A stretch of DNA of 64,000 nucleotides from Streptomyces exfoliatus. Its GTDB lineage: Bacteria > Actinomycetota > Actinomycetes > Streptomycetales > Streptomycetaceae. A program made the translations under genes and the position numbers. The notes beneath the pieces were generated by a model. That model made no database searches. It saw only the letters and a list, made by a program, of their open reading frames with translations, and had not been told where the DNA came from. How positions within the stretch are numbered: position 1 is the first letter of the stretch; each line of letters starts with the position of its first letter. This document shows, in pieces, positions 10,129 to 17,678 of the stretch. Where the stretch lies: assembly GCF_000725545.1 (NCBI RefSeq), contig NZ_JNZP01000013.1, forward strand, positions 62,001 through 126,000, read 5' to 3'.

Positions 10129-10204
10129 TGGGCCCGGTGGGACTCGAACCCACGACACACCGGACCTAAACCGGCGCCCTCTTGGCCAGCTGGGGTACGG
10201 ACCC
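10129..10204 (-). tRNA. tRNA-Leu (anticodon TAG), short variable loop
   Basis: The minus strand folds as a cloverleaf: acceptor GGGTCCG/CGGGCCC, a three-pair D stem, anticodon stem GCCGG/CCGGT with loop TTTAGGT (anticodon TAG at 10166-10168, reading CUA), T arm GTGGG-TTCGAGT-CCCAC, and discriminator A. CCA is not encoded. The variable region is only GTGTC (five bases), whereas bacterial tRNA-Leu normally has a long variable arm. The assignment to Leu therefore rests on the anticodon alone. The upstream HNH gene runs into its 5' half. Confidence 0.85.
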
Positions 10205-11053
10205 GCGGCGCCCACTGTACTGTGCTCCGCCACGCCGATTCGAGAAGGTGCCAGTCTGGCTATGGCAGGACGGGCATAGGTACCGCAAGTTCACGGCGCG
10301 GTTGTCGAGACGATCGCCGTTGGCGTGATCGATCTCGAGAACGAGTCGTCTGCCTCGCCAGGTGTCGCCGACGCCGCACGCTTCGCAGATGTTTGGAACA
10401 CCCAGCTCGTCCAGCGCACGACGCAGTTGTGCGGTCTTGGTCCGAGGGGCACCTGGCTCCAGGCGGACGAGCATTTCGGCAGCTGACTTGCGGCTCTGGG
10501 CGGGGATGCCTCGTTGGTGGGCCTGCCCTACGAAGTGCTCGCAGGAGATGCCGTAGGCAGCTATGCCCCGCTTCACTCGACTGCGAGCTGCTCCGCCGTT
10601 GGGCATGCCGAGCTGCCTCAGGACGCCTGCGACACTTCGCGAGCATGCCACCGCACGTACCAAGTCGTCGTATGAGGGGACTTCGGCTCCATATCTGCGG
10701 CCGTGGAGGAAGTGCGACGTGTCGATGTCGAACTGATCAAGCTTCTTCCGGATGTGCCCGTAAGAGCAGTCTCGCGGGGAGTACCCCATGTACTCGATGA
10801 TCTCCCGGATGCTGTGCGAGTGGGCCGCTGCCTCCGCCAACGCTTGCCGCGCGAACGTGCGGCGCGGGCGTACGGGCAGGCTCTCCTCCTGGAAGTGTGA
10901 TGTGTCGATGCCGTAGTGCTTGAGCCTTCTGTTCAGGTAGCCACGCGGTCCACCGGCCAGTGGCGTTCCCAGCCTGCGCATCAGGTCGATCATGCTGCTT
11001 GACCTCGCGGCGGTGCGGGCCAGTAGGTCGTGGGTGTAGTTCTGTGTGGTCAT
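10166..11053 (-). CDS. HNH endonuclease with three N-terminal repeat modules
   Basis: A 295-residue protein. Three modules of about 50 residues share the plan Tyr/Phe-x3-Leu/Ala-Ala-x3-Ser-x-Ser, a Leu-rich helix, LG, and an end like GIDTSHF (about residues 6-54, 67-115 and 125-172). They resemble small helix-turn-helix DNA-binding units. The C-terminus is an HNH/zinc-ribbon nuclease: CEACG, LEIDHANGD, then LCPSCHS. ATG overlaps the TGA of the upstream HNH gene (11050-11053), so the two are translationally coupled. The stop TAG coincides with the anticodon triplet of the tRNA-Leu gene. Function is unknown; a homing-type or mobile nuclease is possible. Confidence 0.8.
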   Translation of the reverse strand: MTTQNYTHDLLARTAARSSSMIDLMRRLGTPLAGGPRGYLNRRLKHYGIDTSHFQEESLPVRPRRTFARQALAEAAAHSHSIREIIEYMGYSPRDCSYGHIRKKLDQFDIDTSHFLHGRRYGAEVPSYDDLVRAVACSRSVAGVLRQLGMPNGGAARSRVKRGIAAYGISCEHFVGQAHQRGIPAQSRKSAAEMLVRLEPGAPRTKTAQLRRALDELGVPNICEACGVGDTWRGRRLVLEIDHANGDRLDNRAVNLRYLCPSCHSQTGTFSNRRGGAQYSGRRGSVPQLAKRAPV

Positions 11054-11679
11054 GCTTTGGTCCTGCGCTTCCGGCCTCGGTACGTGTCGGTCGCGGCGTG
11101 ACAGTTGGGACACAGGAACCGGAGGTTCTCCGGTCGGTTGTCCCACCACTCTGCGTTGATGTGGTCCACCTCGAGCTGCAACGGCCTGCCGTTCCACTCC
11201 TGCCCTGTGCCGCACTCCGCGCAGCGTTCCTCGACTCCCAGGAGGAGAAGGTGGCGCCGAAGGCGTTGACCCGGAATCCGGCCGTCCTCCGGTCCACGCA
11301 ATCGCAGTGCGGCTCCGCGTGAAGTTCTCGTGCGCCCTCGATGCGTGGCCGTGAAGTGTGACGTGTCGATACCCAGCACTGCGAGGCGGCGGCTGATGTG
11401 CGTGTGGTGGCCACCGACGGCATCGATACCCAAGCGGCGCAGAACGTCTTGGACGCTCGCGGAGGCGGCTACCGCCTCCACGAGGATCTCCCGCGTCCAC
11501 TTCGCCCCCTCCCGTTCGAAGTGCGCCGTGTCGACCCCCAGCTTCCTCATGCGGTCTCGGATGTACCTCCGCGACCCGCTCTTCGGATCCACCCCCAGCT
11601 TCCCCAGCGCCTCCGACAGCGTCCGCGACGATGCCGCCGCCTCGGCGAGACGCTCTCGCGTGTACGGACTCTCCGCCAT
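11050..11679 (-). CDS. HNH endonuclease with two N-terminal repeat modules
   Basis: A 209-residue paralogue of its downstream neighbour. It has two modules (about residues 6-54 and 61-110; endings GVDTAHF and GIDTSHF), then a linker and an HNH domain with CAECG, LEVDHINAE and LCPNCHA. The paired CxxC motifs should bind structural zinc and the DH/N residues form the catalytic metal site. No partner methylase or immunity gene is adjacent. The same-strand coupling and differing module number (two against three) suggest duplication with module gain or loss. Confidence 0.8.
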   Translation of the reverse strand: MAESPYTRERLAEAAASSRTLSEALGKLGVDPKSGSRRYIRDRMRKLGVDTAHFEREGAKWTREILVEAVAASASVQDVLRRLGIDAVGGHHTHISRRLAVLGIDTSHFTATHRGRTRTSRGAALRLRGPEDGRIPGQRLRRHLLLLGVEERCAECGTGQEWNGRPLQLEVDHINAEWWDNRPENLRFLCPNCHAATDTYRGRKRRTKA

Positions 11680-11782
11680 GCCGTGCCCCTCCGCTCCGGC
11701 CGCCCGTTCGCAGCCCGTACGGACTAACGAGCCGAATATCGGACGGTTACGCCATGTCGCGTACTGTCGCGTCCGGTAAACG

Positions 11783-11822
11783 GAACGGGCCGCACCGCCT
11801 CGAGAGGTGGTGCGGCCCGTTC
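11783..11822. terminator. bidirectional terminator between bcp and the HNH pair
   Basis: GAACGGGCCGCACC and its complement form a 14-bp stem with a 12-base loop just beyond the bcp stop. It separates bcp from the promoter region of the HNH genes. Confidence 0.75.
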
Positions 11823-11842
11823 GGGTGCCGGAACCGAAAGGC

Positions 11843-12310
11843 TCAGACGCCCAGGTCCCTGATGATCTTGGCTACGTGGCCGGTGGCCTTGACGTTGTAG
11901 AAGGCGTGTTCCACCTTGCCGTCCTCGTCGACGACGACCGTCGAGCGGATCACGCCGGTCACCGTCTTGCCGTACAGCTTCTTCTCACCGAAGGCCCCGT
12001 ACGCCTCCAGGGTCTCCTTCGACGGGTCGCCGACCAGGGTGACCTTCAGGTTCTCCTTCTCGCGGAACTTCGCCAGCTTCTCCGGCTTGTCCGGGGAGAC
12101 GCCGATGACGTCGTAGCCCGCGGCGGCCAGTACGTCCAGGTTGTCCGTGAAGTCGCAGGCCTGCTTCGTGCAGCCGGGAGTGAGCGCGGCCGGGTAGAAG
12201 TAGACGATGACCTTGCGGCCCTTGTGGTCCGCGAGGGAGACCTCTTTGCCGTCCGCGTCGGGCAGGGTGAAGGCGGGGGCGGTGTCGCCGGGCTGCAGTC
12301 GCTCGCTCAT
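11843..12310 (-). CDS. bcp: thioredoxin-dependent thiol peroxidase (Bcp/PrxQ)
   Basis: A 155-residue peroxiredoxin of the Bcp/PrxQ class. The active site is LTPGCTKQAC, with peroxidatic Cys47 and resolving Cys52 five residues later, as in the two-cysteine PrxQ subtype. It reduces hydroperoxides using thioredoxin. Length and motif order are canonical. It is divergent from the DUF3618 gene at 12433. Confidence 0.95.
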   Translation of the reverse strand: MSERLQPGDTAPAFTLPDADGKEVSLADHKGRKVIVYFYPAALTPGCTKQACDFTDNLDVLAAAGYDVIGVSPDKPEKLAKFREKENLKVTLVGDPSKETLEAYGAFGEKKLYGKTVTGVIRSTVVVDEDGKVEHAFYNVKATGHVAKIIRDLGV

Positions 12311-12432
12311 GGCTCTCCTCGGGAAAGTGCGCTTACGCCTTCAGAGCCTAATGGGGGTCGGGGGCGGCCCATCCGTGCCAGAGCTGACAGACTGTCCGTC
12401 AACGACCGGAATACGACTACGGAGGCAGCGCG

Positions 12433-12753
12433 GTGTCGGAGTCCAGGACCCCTGCTCAGATCGAGGCGGACATCGTCCGTCGGCGCGATCAGCTCGCCGT
12501 CACGCTCGACGAGATCGGCATTCGGATGCATCCGAAGACGATCATCGGGGATGCGAAGGCCAAGGTCGCCTCGACGGTCGACCAGACCGCGGGACGCGCC
12601 TTCGTCGCCGTCAACCGCGTCGTGTCGGACGTGAAGGCACGTTTCACCGATGCGGACGGCGCCCCGCGCCTGGAGCGCGTCGTCCCGGCGGCGCTCGTGG
12701 CCGTGGCGGTCATCGGGCTGCTCGCCCGGTCCTCCCGCAAGGGCAGGCGCTGA
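12433..12753 (+). CDS. DUF3618-type membrane protein
   Basis: A 106-residue protein with a GTG start after GGAGGCAGC. The N-terminal part (RTPAQIEADIVRRRDQLAVT) is the typical beginning of DUF3618 proteins. An amphipathic helix region follows, then one C-terminal membrane segment (VVPAALVAVAVIGLLARSS) and a basic tail. The function of the family is unknown; it is widespread in actinobacteria. It is followed on the same strand by a GroES-like gene 31 bases on. Confidence 0.85.
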   Translation: MSESRTPAQIEADIVRRRDQLAVTLDEIGIRMHPKTIIGDAKAKVASTVDQTAGRAFVAVNRVVSDVKARFTDADGAPRLERVVPAALVAVAVIGLLARSSRKGRR

Positions 12754-12784
12754 CCCCGCACTCCTCGGCAGGTAGGTTCACTCC

Positions 12785-13123
12785 GTGAGCGAGAACACGC
12801 ACGACAAGCTGCCCATCCGGATGCTTCACGACCGGGTCCTGGTCCGCACCGACTCCCCGGAGGGGGAGCGGCGCTCCGGCGGCGGCATCCTGATTCCGGC
12901 GACCGCCGCGGTCGGCCGTCGCCTCGCCTGGGCCGAGGTGGTCGCGGTCGGTCAGAACGTCCGTACCGTCGAGATCGGTGACCGGGTGCTGTACGACCCC
13001 GAGGACCGTGCCGAGGTCGAGGTGCGGGGCGTCGCGTACGTACTGATGCGGGAGCGCGATCTGCACGCGGTGGCGGCGGACCGGTTCCAGGGCACGTCGG
13101 ACTCGACCGGCCTGTATCTGTAG
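12785..13123 (+). CDS. GroES-like co-chaperonin family protein
   Basis: A 112-residue Cpn10-fold protein. The core IRMLHDRVLVRTDSPEGE, the GGILIPATA mobile-loop region and GDRVLYDP match GroES. It lacks a neighbouring groEL and has a C-terminal extension (FQGTSDSTGLYL), so it is a divergent extra copy rather than the main GroES. Whether it works with a GroEL is unknown. Confidence 0.85.
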   Translation: MSENTHDKLPIRMLHDRVLVRTDSPEGERRSGGGILIPATAAVGRRLAWAEVVAVGQNVRTVEIGDRVLYDPEDRAEVEVRGVAYVLMRERDLHAVAADRFQGTSDSTGLYL

Positions 13124-13137
13124 CGAAGGCTTTCGGA

Positions 13138-13165
13138 GGCCCTGGTGACGGCCGTCACCAGGGCC
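13138..13165 (+). terminator. terminator after the GroES-like gene
   Basis: A 28-bp perfect palindrome (GGCCCTGGTGACGG and its complement) followed by TTTGTG lies 15 bases past the stop and just before the guanidine riboswitch. Confidence 0.75.
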
Positions 13166-13194
13166 TTTGTGTGTTCTTTGCTAGCCTGGGGGGA

Positions 13195-13237
13195 CCCCGA
13201 CGAGACGCGCCGTACCGGGTTTCCGACAAGACGACGC
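13195..13237 (+). ncRNA. guanidine-III (ykkC-III) riboswitch
   Basis: The leader contains CCGACGAG, GCGCCGTACCGGG and GACAAGACGACGC in the order and spacing of the guanidine-III riboswitch. It closely parallels the Thermobifida fusca sequence I remember (CGGACGAGGTGCGCCGTACC then GACAAGACGGCGC). It lies 36 bases before the start of a SugE/Gdx-type exporter, the standard target. Guanidinium binding should free the ribosome site GGAGGTG at about 13259. Identification is by consensus from memory, not by a covariance search. Confidence 0.85.
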
Positions 13238-13273
13238 ACTCCTGTTGTTCCGTCTCGCGGAGGTGTCGTCGTC

Positions 13274-13594
13274 ATGGCCTGGGTTCTTCTCGTCGTCGCG
13301 GGTCTGCTCGAAGTCGGCTGGTCGATCGGTATGAAGTACACCGACGGTTTCACCCGGCTGTGGCCGAGCGTGTTCACGGGCGCCGGGATCGTCGCCTCCA
13401 TGCTGCTGCTGTCGCATGCGGCCAAGACGCTGCCGATCGGTACGGCGTACGGCGTGTGGGTGGGGATCGGCGCGGCCGGTGCGGCGGTGCTCGGCATGGT
13501 GGTGCTCGGTGAGCCGGCGACCGCCGCCCGGATCTTCTTCGTCTGTCTGCTGCTCGTCGCCGTGGTGGGGCTGAAGGCGACGTCGGGTCACTGA
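13274..13594 (+). CDS. sugE: SMR-family guanidinium exporter (SugE/Gdx)
   Basis: A 106-residue small multidrug resistance family protein with four membrane helices and Glu13 in the first (LLEVGWSIGMKYT). The GWSIGMKYTDGFTRLWPS pattern is that of the Gdx/SugE subgroup, which exports guanidinium in exchange for protons, rather than EmrE-type drug exporters. The guanidine-III riboswitch immediately upstream supports this strongly. The end overlaps the convergent PBP gene by seven bases. Confidence 0.92.
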   Translation: MAWVLLVVAGLLEVGWSIGMKYTDGFTRLWPSVFTGAGIVASMLLLSHAAKTLPIGTAYGVWVGIGAAGAAVLGMVVLGEPATAARIFFVCLLLVAVVGLKATSGH

Positions 13595-15765
13595 CGCCGT
13601 ACGGGTGTACGAGGGGGAAGGGGGCTGCGGGACACCGCGGCTCCCGGACCCGCCTCGCCCGTCTCGTACCAGTCGTCCTGCGAGCCCTCCGGCGTCGGCG
13701 GTACCTCCGGCATCTCCTCCGCCCCCGGCATGAGCCGGAGCTCGAAGTCGCGTGGTGCGGTTCCGGCCAGGGCCTGCCGGGTGAAGTCCGCCCAGATCTC
13801 GGCGGGCGGCCCGCCCCCGTTGATGCGGGGCAGTCCCAGGGCTCCGTACAGCGGTTCCTGGCGACCCGACTCGGGGTCCTGGCCCATGAGGGCGACGACC
13901 GTCGCGAGTTCCGGGGTGTAGCCGGCGAACCAGGCGGCCTTGTCGTCCTCGGCCGTGCCGGTCTTGCCGGCGGCGGGGCGCCCGGCGGCCCGCGCCGCCG
14001 TTCCCGTGCCGGCCTCGACGACGCTGCGGAGGATCGACGTGGTCGTGTCGGCGGCCTCGCGGCTCACCGCCTGCCGGGTGACGGGGGCCGGCGGCGCGAG
14101 GTCGCGGCCGTCCTTGCTGACGCGTGCGACCAGGGTGTACGTGCCGTGCCGGCCGTGCGCGGCGAGGGTCGCGTACGCCGTCGCCATGTCGAGGACGCTG
14201 GCGGTGGCCGGGCCGAGCGCGATGGAGGGGGAGGCGGTGAGGTCGGGGGTGGTGCCGGGCAGTCCGAGGGAGACGGCGGTGCGGCGTACGTTTCCGGGGC
14301 CGACGTCGACGGCCATCTGGGCGTAGACGGCGTTCACGGAGAGGTCGGTGGCGGTGCCGACGGCGATCTCGCCGTAGCTCTCGTCGTCCTCGTTGGCGGG
14401 GTCGTAGGGGGAGCCGTTCCAGCCTTCCACCGGGCGCCGGTTGGTGCCGTCGTAGACGGTGTACGGGGTGATCGGTTCGCCGTACTGGGTCTGCGCGCCG
14501 CTCTGCACGGCGGCCGTGAAGACGAAGGGCTTGAAGGTGGAGCCGACCTGGTAGTCGCGGCGGGTGGCGTTGTTGACGTACTGCTGGGTGTAGTCGACGC
14601 CGCCGTACATCGCGAGGACCTTCCCGGTCGCCGGGTCGACGGCGGCCGCCCCGACGCGGACGTACCGGTCGGCGGGGGAGCGGGTGGGGTCGAGCCGGGA
14701 GGTGACGCGTTCTTCGACGGCCTGGACGAGGGCTTCCTGGGTGGCGGGTTCGATGGTGGTGGTGATGCGGAAGCCGCCGCCCGCGAGGGTCTTCTCGTCG
14801 ACGATGCCGTGGCTGGTCAGGTACTCCTCGACGGCCTGGACGAGGTAGCCGCGCTGGCCGGAGAGGCCGGTGGCGGAGCGGGCGGTCTGCGGGGCCGGGA
14901 AGCGGGCGGCGGCGCGGTCGGCGGGGGTCAGCCAGCCTTCGGTGACCATGCCGTCGAGTACGTAGTTCCAGCGGGCGACGGCCTTGGCGCGGTTCTCGGG
15001 GTGGGTGGTGACGTCGTAGGCGCTGGGGGCCTTGAGGAGGGAGGCGAGGTACGCGCCTTCGGCGGTGTCGAGGCCGTCGACGTCCTTGCCGTAGTAGGCG
15101 CGGGCGGCGGCCTGCAGGCCGTAGGCGTTGCGTCCGAAGTAGCTGGTGTTCAGGTAGCCCTGGAGGATCTCCTCCTTGCTCTTCTCGCGGCCGAGCCTGA
15201 TCGCGATGAAGAACTCCTTGGCCTTGCGGGTGAGGGTCTGTTCCTGGCCGAGGTAGTAGTTCTTGACGTACTGCTGGGTGATGGTGGAGCCGGACTGGCG
15301 GCCCTTGCCGGTGACGGTGTTCCAGGCGGCGCGGAGCATCGCCTTGGGGTCGACGGCGCGTGAGGTGTGGAAGTCGCGGTCCTCGGCGGCGAGGACGGCC
15401 TGCCGGACGGTGAGCGGGACGCGGTCGAGGGGGACGTTCTCGCGGTTGACCTCGCCGTCGCGGGCGAGGGGGCTGCCGTCCCGGTAGAGGTAGACGTTGG
15501 ACTGGGCGACGGCGGAGGCGTTGGCGGGCGGGATCTCCACCAGGAGGTAGCCGGCGACGAGGGCGCCGGCGACCAGCAGGGTGCCGAGCAGGAGGAGCCC
15601 GAGGAGGGTGCGCAGGACGCGTCGGGGGCGGCGGCGCCCCGGCCCCGGGGGTGCGGGGCGCGCGGGGGGTGGCTTCTGGCCGGGGAGGGTGGGGTCCCTC
15701 GGTTCCCAGCCCGCGCGGGTTGGCCGGGGGGCGTCGGAGTCGCTCGTGCCGGAGGAAGGGGACAT
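13588..15765 (-). CDS. class A penicillin-binding protein (bifunctional glycosyltransferase/transpeptidase)
   Basis: A 725-residue membrane enzyme for peptidoglycan synthesis. A Pro-rich cytoplasmic tail (1-45) and one membrane helix (about 52-76) lead to the GT51 domain, with AAEDRDFHTS (catalytic Glu128) and GSTITQQYVKN. The transpeptidase domain has STFK (Ser409), SVN (476-478) and KTGTAED (601-603). All catalytic motifs are intact. The C-terminus is acidic and Pro-rich. It is transcribed alone, divergent from the ABC-2 operon. Confidence 0.95.
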   Translation of the reverse strand: MSPSSGTSDSDAPRPTRAGWEPRDPTLPGQKPPPARPAPPGPGRRRPRRVLRTLLGLLLLGTLLVAGALVAGYLLVEIPPANASAVAQSNVYLYRDGSPLARDGEVNRENVPLDRVPLTVRQAVLAAEDRDFHTSRAVDPKAMLRAAWNTVTGKGRQSGSTITQQYVKNYYLGQEQTLTRKAKEFFIAIRLGREKSKEEILQGYLNTSYFGRNAYGLQAAARAYYGKDVDGLDTAEGAYLASLLKAPSAYDVTTHPENRAKAVARWNYVLDGMVTEGWLTPADRAAARFPAPQTARSATGLSGQRGYLVQAVEEYLTSHGIVDEKTLAGGGFRITTTIEPATQEALVQAVEERVTSRLDPTRSPADRYVRVGAAAVDPATGKVLAMYGGVDYTQQYVNNATRRDYQVGSTFKPFVFTAAVQSGAQTQYGEPITPYTVYDGTNRRPVEGWNGSPYDPANEDDESYGEIAVGTATDLSVNAVYAQMAVDVGPGNVRRTAVSLGLPGTTPDLTASPSIALGPATASVLDMATAYATLAAHGRHGTYTLVARVSKDGRDLAPPAPVTRQAVSREAADTTTSILRSVVEAGTGTAARAAGRPAAGKTGTAEDDKAAWFAGYTPELATVVALMGQDPESGRQEPLYGALGLPRINGGGPPAEIWADFTRQALAGTAPRDFELRLMPGAEEMPEVPPTPEGSQDDWYETGEAGPGAAVSRSPLPPRTPVRRQ

Positions 15766-15920
15766 GGCATCACATACTGCATGGAAGGTGCGGAAACTCC
15801 TGAATACGACCCGAGTGTGGCGCGAAAACGGGTCGCGGTGGCGTGACGCGGGCCACTAGGGTCGTGCGCTTCGCTGTCATTCGGGCAGGAAGCGGTTCTT
15901 TGTGCGGGAAAGGGAGCTTC

Positions 15921-16724
15921 ATGCTGCGGCTGTACGCGACGGTGGCCGCGGGTGGCTTCCGGCGTCATGCCACGTATCGGGTGGCGACGGCGGCGGGCGT
16001 CTTCACCAACACCGTCTTCGGCTTCGTCCTGTCCTACACCTACATCGCCCTGTGGGACGAACGTCCGCAGCTCGGCGGCTACTCCATCGACGACGCCCTC
16101 GCCTACGTGTGGATCGGGCAGGCGCTGATCACCGTCTGCGGGATGATGGGCGGCGGCTTCGAGGACGAGCTGATCGAGCGGATCAGGACCGGCGACATCG
16201 CGGTGGACCTCTACCGTCCCGCCGACCTCCAGGCCTGGTGGTTCTCGGCCCACGCGGGCCGCTCGGCCTACCAGTTGCTCGGACGCGGGGTCGTCCCGAT
16301 GGCCGTCGGCGCGCTCGCCTTCCACTTCACGCTGCCGTCGGGGCCGGGCGGCTGGATCGCCTTCCTGGTGGCGGTGGCGCTCGGTTCGACGGTCGGTTTC
16401 GCGATCTGGTACCTGGTGGCGATGAGCGCGTTCTGGCTGCTCGACGGCCAGGGAGTGGTGCAGGTCGCCTGGCTGGGCGGCCTGTTCTTCTCGGGGATGC
16501 TCCTCCCGCTGAACGTCTTCCCCGGCGCCCTCGGCGAGGTCGCCCGGATGCTGCCGTGGGCGTCGCTGCTCCAGGTGCCGGCCGATGTGTACCTGGGGAA
16601 GTACGTGGGCTGGGAGCTGGCGGGGGCGTACGCCTTCCAGGGGTGCTGGGCCCTGGTGCTGTTCGGCGCGGGGCGGGCGGCGCAGGCGGCTGCGACGCGG
16701 AAGGTGGTGGTGCAGGGTGGCTGA
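15921..16724 (+). CDS. ABC-2 type transporter permease (first subunit)
   Basis: A 267-residue membrane protein with six hydrophobic segments, of the ABC-2 permease class that pairs with a second permease and an ATPase (DUF990-like). The start at 15921 follows AGGGAG; upstream in-frame starts are less plausible. Its stop overlaps the GTG of the next gene. The three genes form one export operon; the substrate is not evident. Confidence 0.85.
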   Translation: MLRLYATVAAGGFRRHATYRVATAAGVFTNTVFGFVLSYTYIALWDERPQLGGYSIDDALAYVWIGQALITVCGMMGGGFEDELIERIRTGDIAVDLYRPADLQAWWFSAHAGRSAYQLLGRGVVPMAVGALAFHFTLPSGPGGWIAFLVAVALGSTVGFAIWYLVAMSAFWLLDGQGVVQVAWLGGLFFSGMLLPLNVFPGALGEVARMLPWASLLQVPADVYLGKYVGWELAGAYAFQGCWALVLFGAGRAAQAAATRKVVVQGG

Positions 16725-17667
16725 GGCGACTCGGGTCGGCGCGGATTCCGCCGCTGTCCATGAAGTGGATTCCGCCGGTATCCAGGAGATGGATCCCGAC
16801 GCTATCCATGAGATGGATTCCGGCGCTATCCATCGAAAAAACGAAAGACGCCCATACGGCCCACTGGCCGACTCCTGGCGCACGTACCGGCTGGTGGCCG
16901 GCATGTGGATCCGGTCCACGATGACGTACCGCGCGTCCTTCGCGCTCACGCTCGTCACGAGCTTCTGCGTCACCTTCTTCGACTTCGTCGTCATCCTGCT
17001 GATGTTCGGACAGGTGAAGGGCCTCGGCGGCTTCGGCTTCGCGGAGGTGGCCCTGCTGTACGGGACGGCGGGTACGTCGTTCGGGATCGCGGACCTGACG
17101 ATGGGTTCGCTGCAGCGGATGGGGAAGCGGGTCAGGGACGGCTCGCTCGACACCTTCCTGATGCGCCCGGCGCCGCTGCTCGCCCAGGTCGCGGCGGACA
17201 AGTTCGCGCTGCGGCGGTTCGGCAGGGTCGCACAGGGCCTGCTCGTCCTGGTCTGGGCCCTGCTCCTGCTCGACGTGGAGTGGACGCCGCTGAAGGTGCT
17301 GCTGCTGCCGGTGACGGTGGCCAGCGGGACGGTCATCTTCGCTTCGGTGATGGTGCTGGGCGCGTCGACGCTGTTCTGGATGCAGGACGCGGCGGAGGTG
17401 ACGAACTCGTTCACGTACGGCGGGAACACCCTCCTCCAGTACCCGCCGACGATCTTCGCGCAGGAGCTGGTGCGGGGCGTGGTGTACGTCGTGCCGCTGG
17501 CGTTCGTGAGCTGGCTGCCCGCGTTGTACGTGCTCGGCCGACCGGCCCCGGCGGGGGTGCCGGAGTGGGCGGCGTTCGTGTCGCCGCTGGTGGCGGCGGT
17601 CTGCTGCGGGGTGGCGGGCCTCGCGTGGCGGGCCGGGATCCGTTCGTACCGATCGACAGGAAGCTGA
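16717..17667 (+). CDS. ABC-2 type transporter permease (second subunit) with an N-terminal repeat extension
   Basis: A 316-residue protein if it starts at the GTG overlapping the previous stop. Residues about 45-316 form the six-helix permease (from SWRTYRLVAGMWIRSTMTYR onward). The first 40 residues are an unusual extension of four octapeptide repeats of the type DSAxIHEM, encoded by a 24-bp tandem repeat (16743-16838). If an internal ATG is used, part or all of this is untranslated. It pairs with the permease at 15921 and the ATPase at 17679. Confidence 0.82.
   Translation: MAEATRVGADSAAVHEVDSAGIQEMDPDAIHEMDSGAIHRKNERRPYGPLADSWRTYRLVAGMWIRSTMTYRASFALTLVTSFCVTFFDFVVILLMFGQVKGLGGFGFAEVALLYGTAGTSFGIADLTMGSLQRMGKRVRDGSLDTFLMRPAPLLAQVAADKFALRRFGRVAQGLLVLVWALLLLDVEWTPLKVLLLPVTVASGTVIFASVMVLGASTLFWMQDAAEVTNSFTYGGNTLLQYPPTIFAQELVRGVVYVVPLAFVSWLPALYVLGRPAPAGVPEWAAFVSPLVAAVCCGVAGLAWRAGIRSYRSTGS
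16743..16838 (+). repeat. four imperfect 24-bp tandem repeats
   Basis: Four copies of GGATTCCGNCGCTATCCATG plus four bases run without gaps. Read in the permease frame they give DSAAVHEV, DSAGIQEM, DPDAIHEM and DSGAIHRK. The A/T-rich GGATTC/ATCC core is unlike the surrounding GC-rich codons. Confidence 0.9.
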
Positions 17668-17678
17668 GGGTGAGGGCC

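Noticed and set aside
15150..17429. A 759-codon minus-strand ORF over the ABC-2 operon and PBP start
   Set aside because: Antisense shadow with low-complexity sequence; real genes on the other strand have clear motifs.
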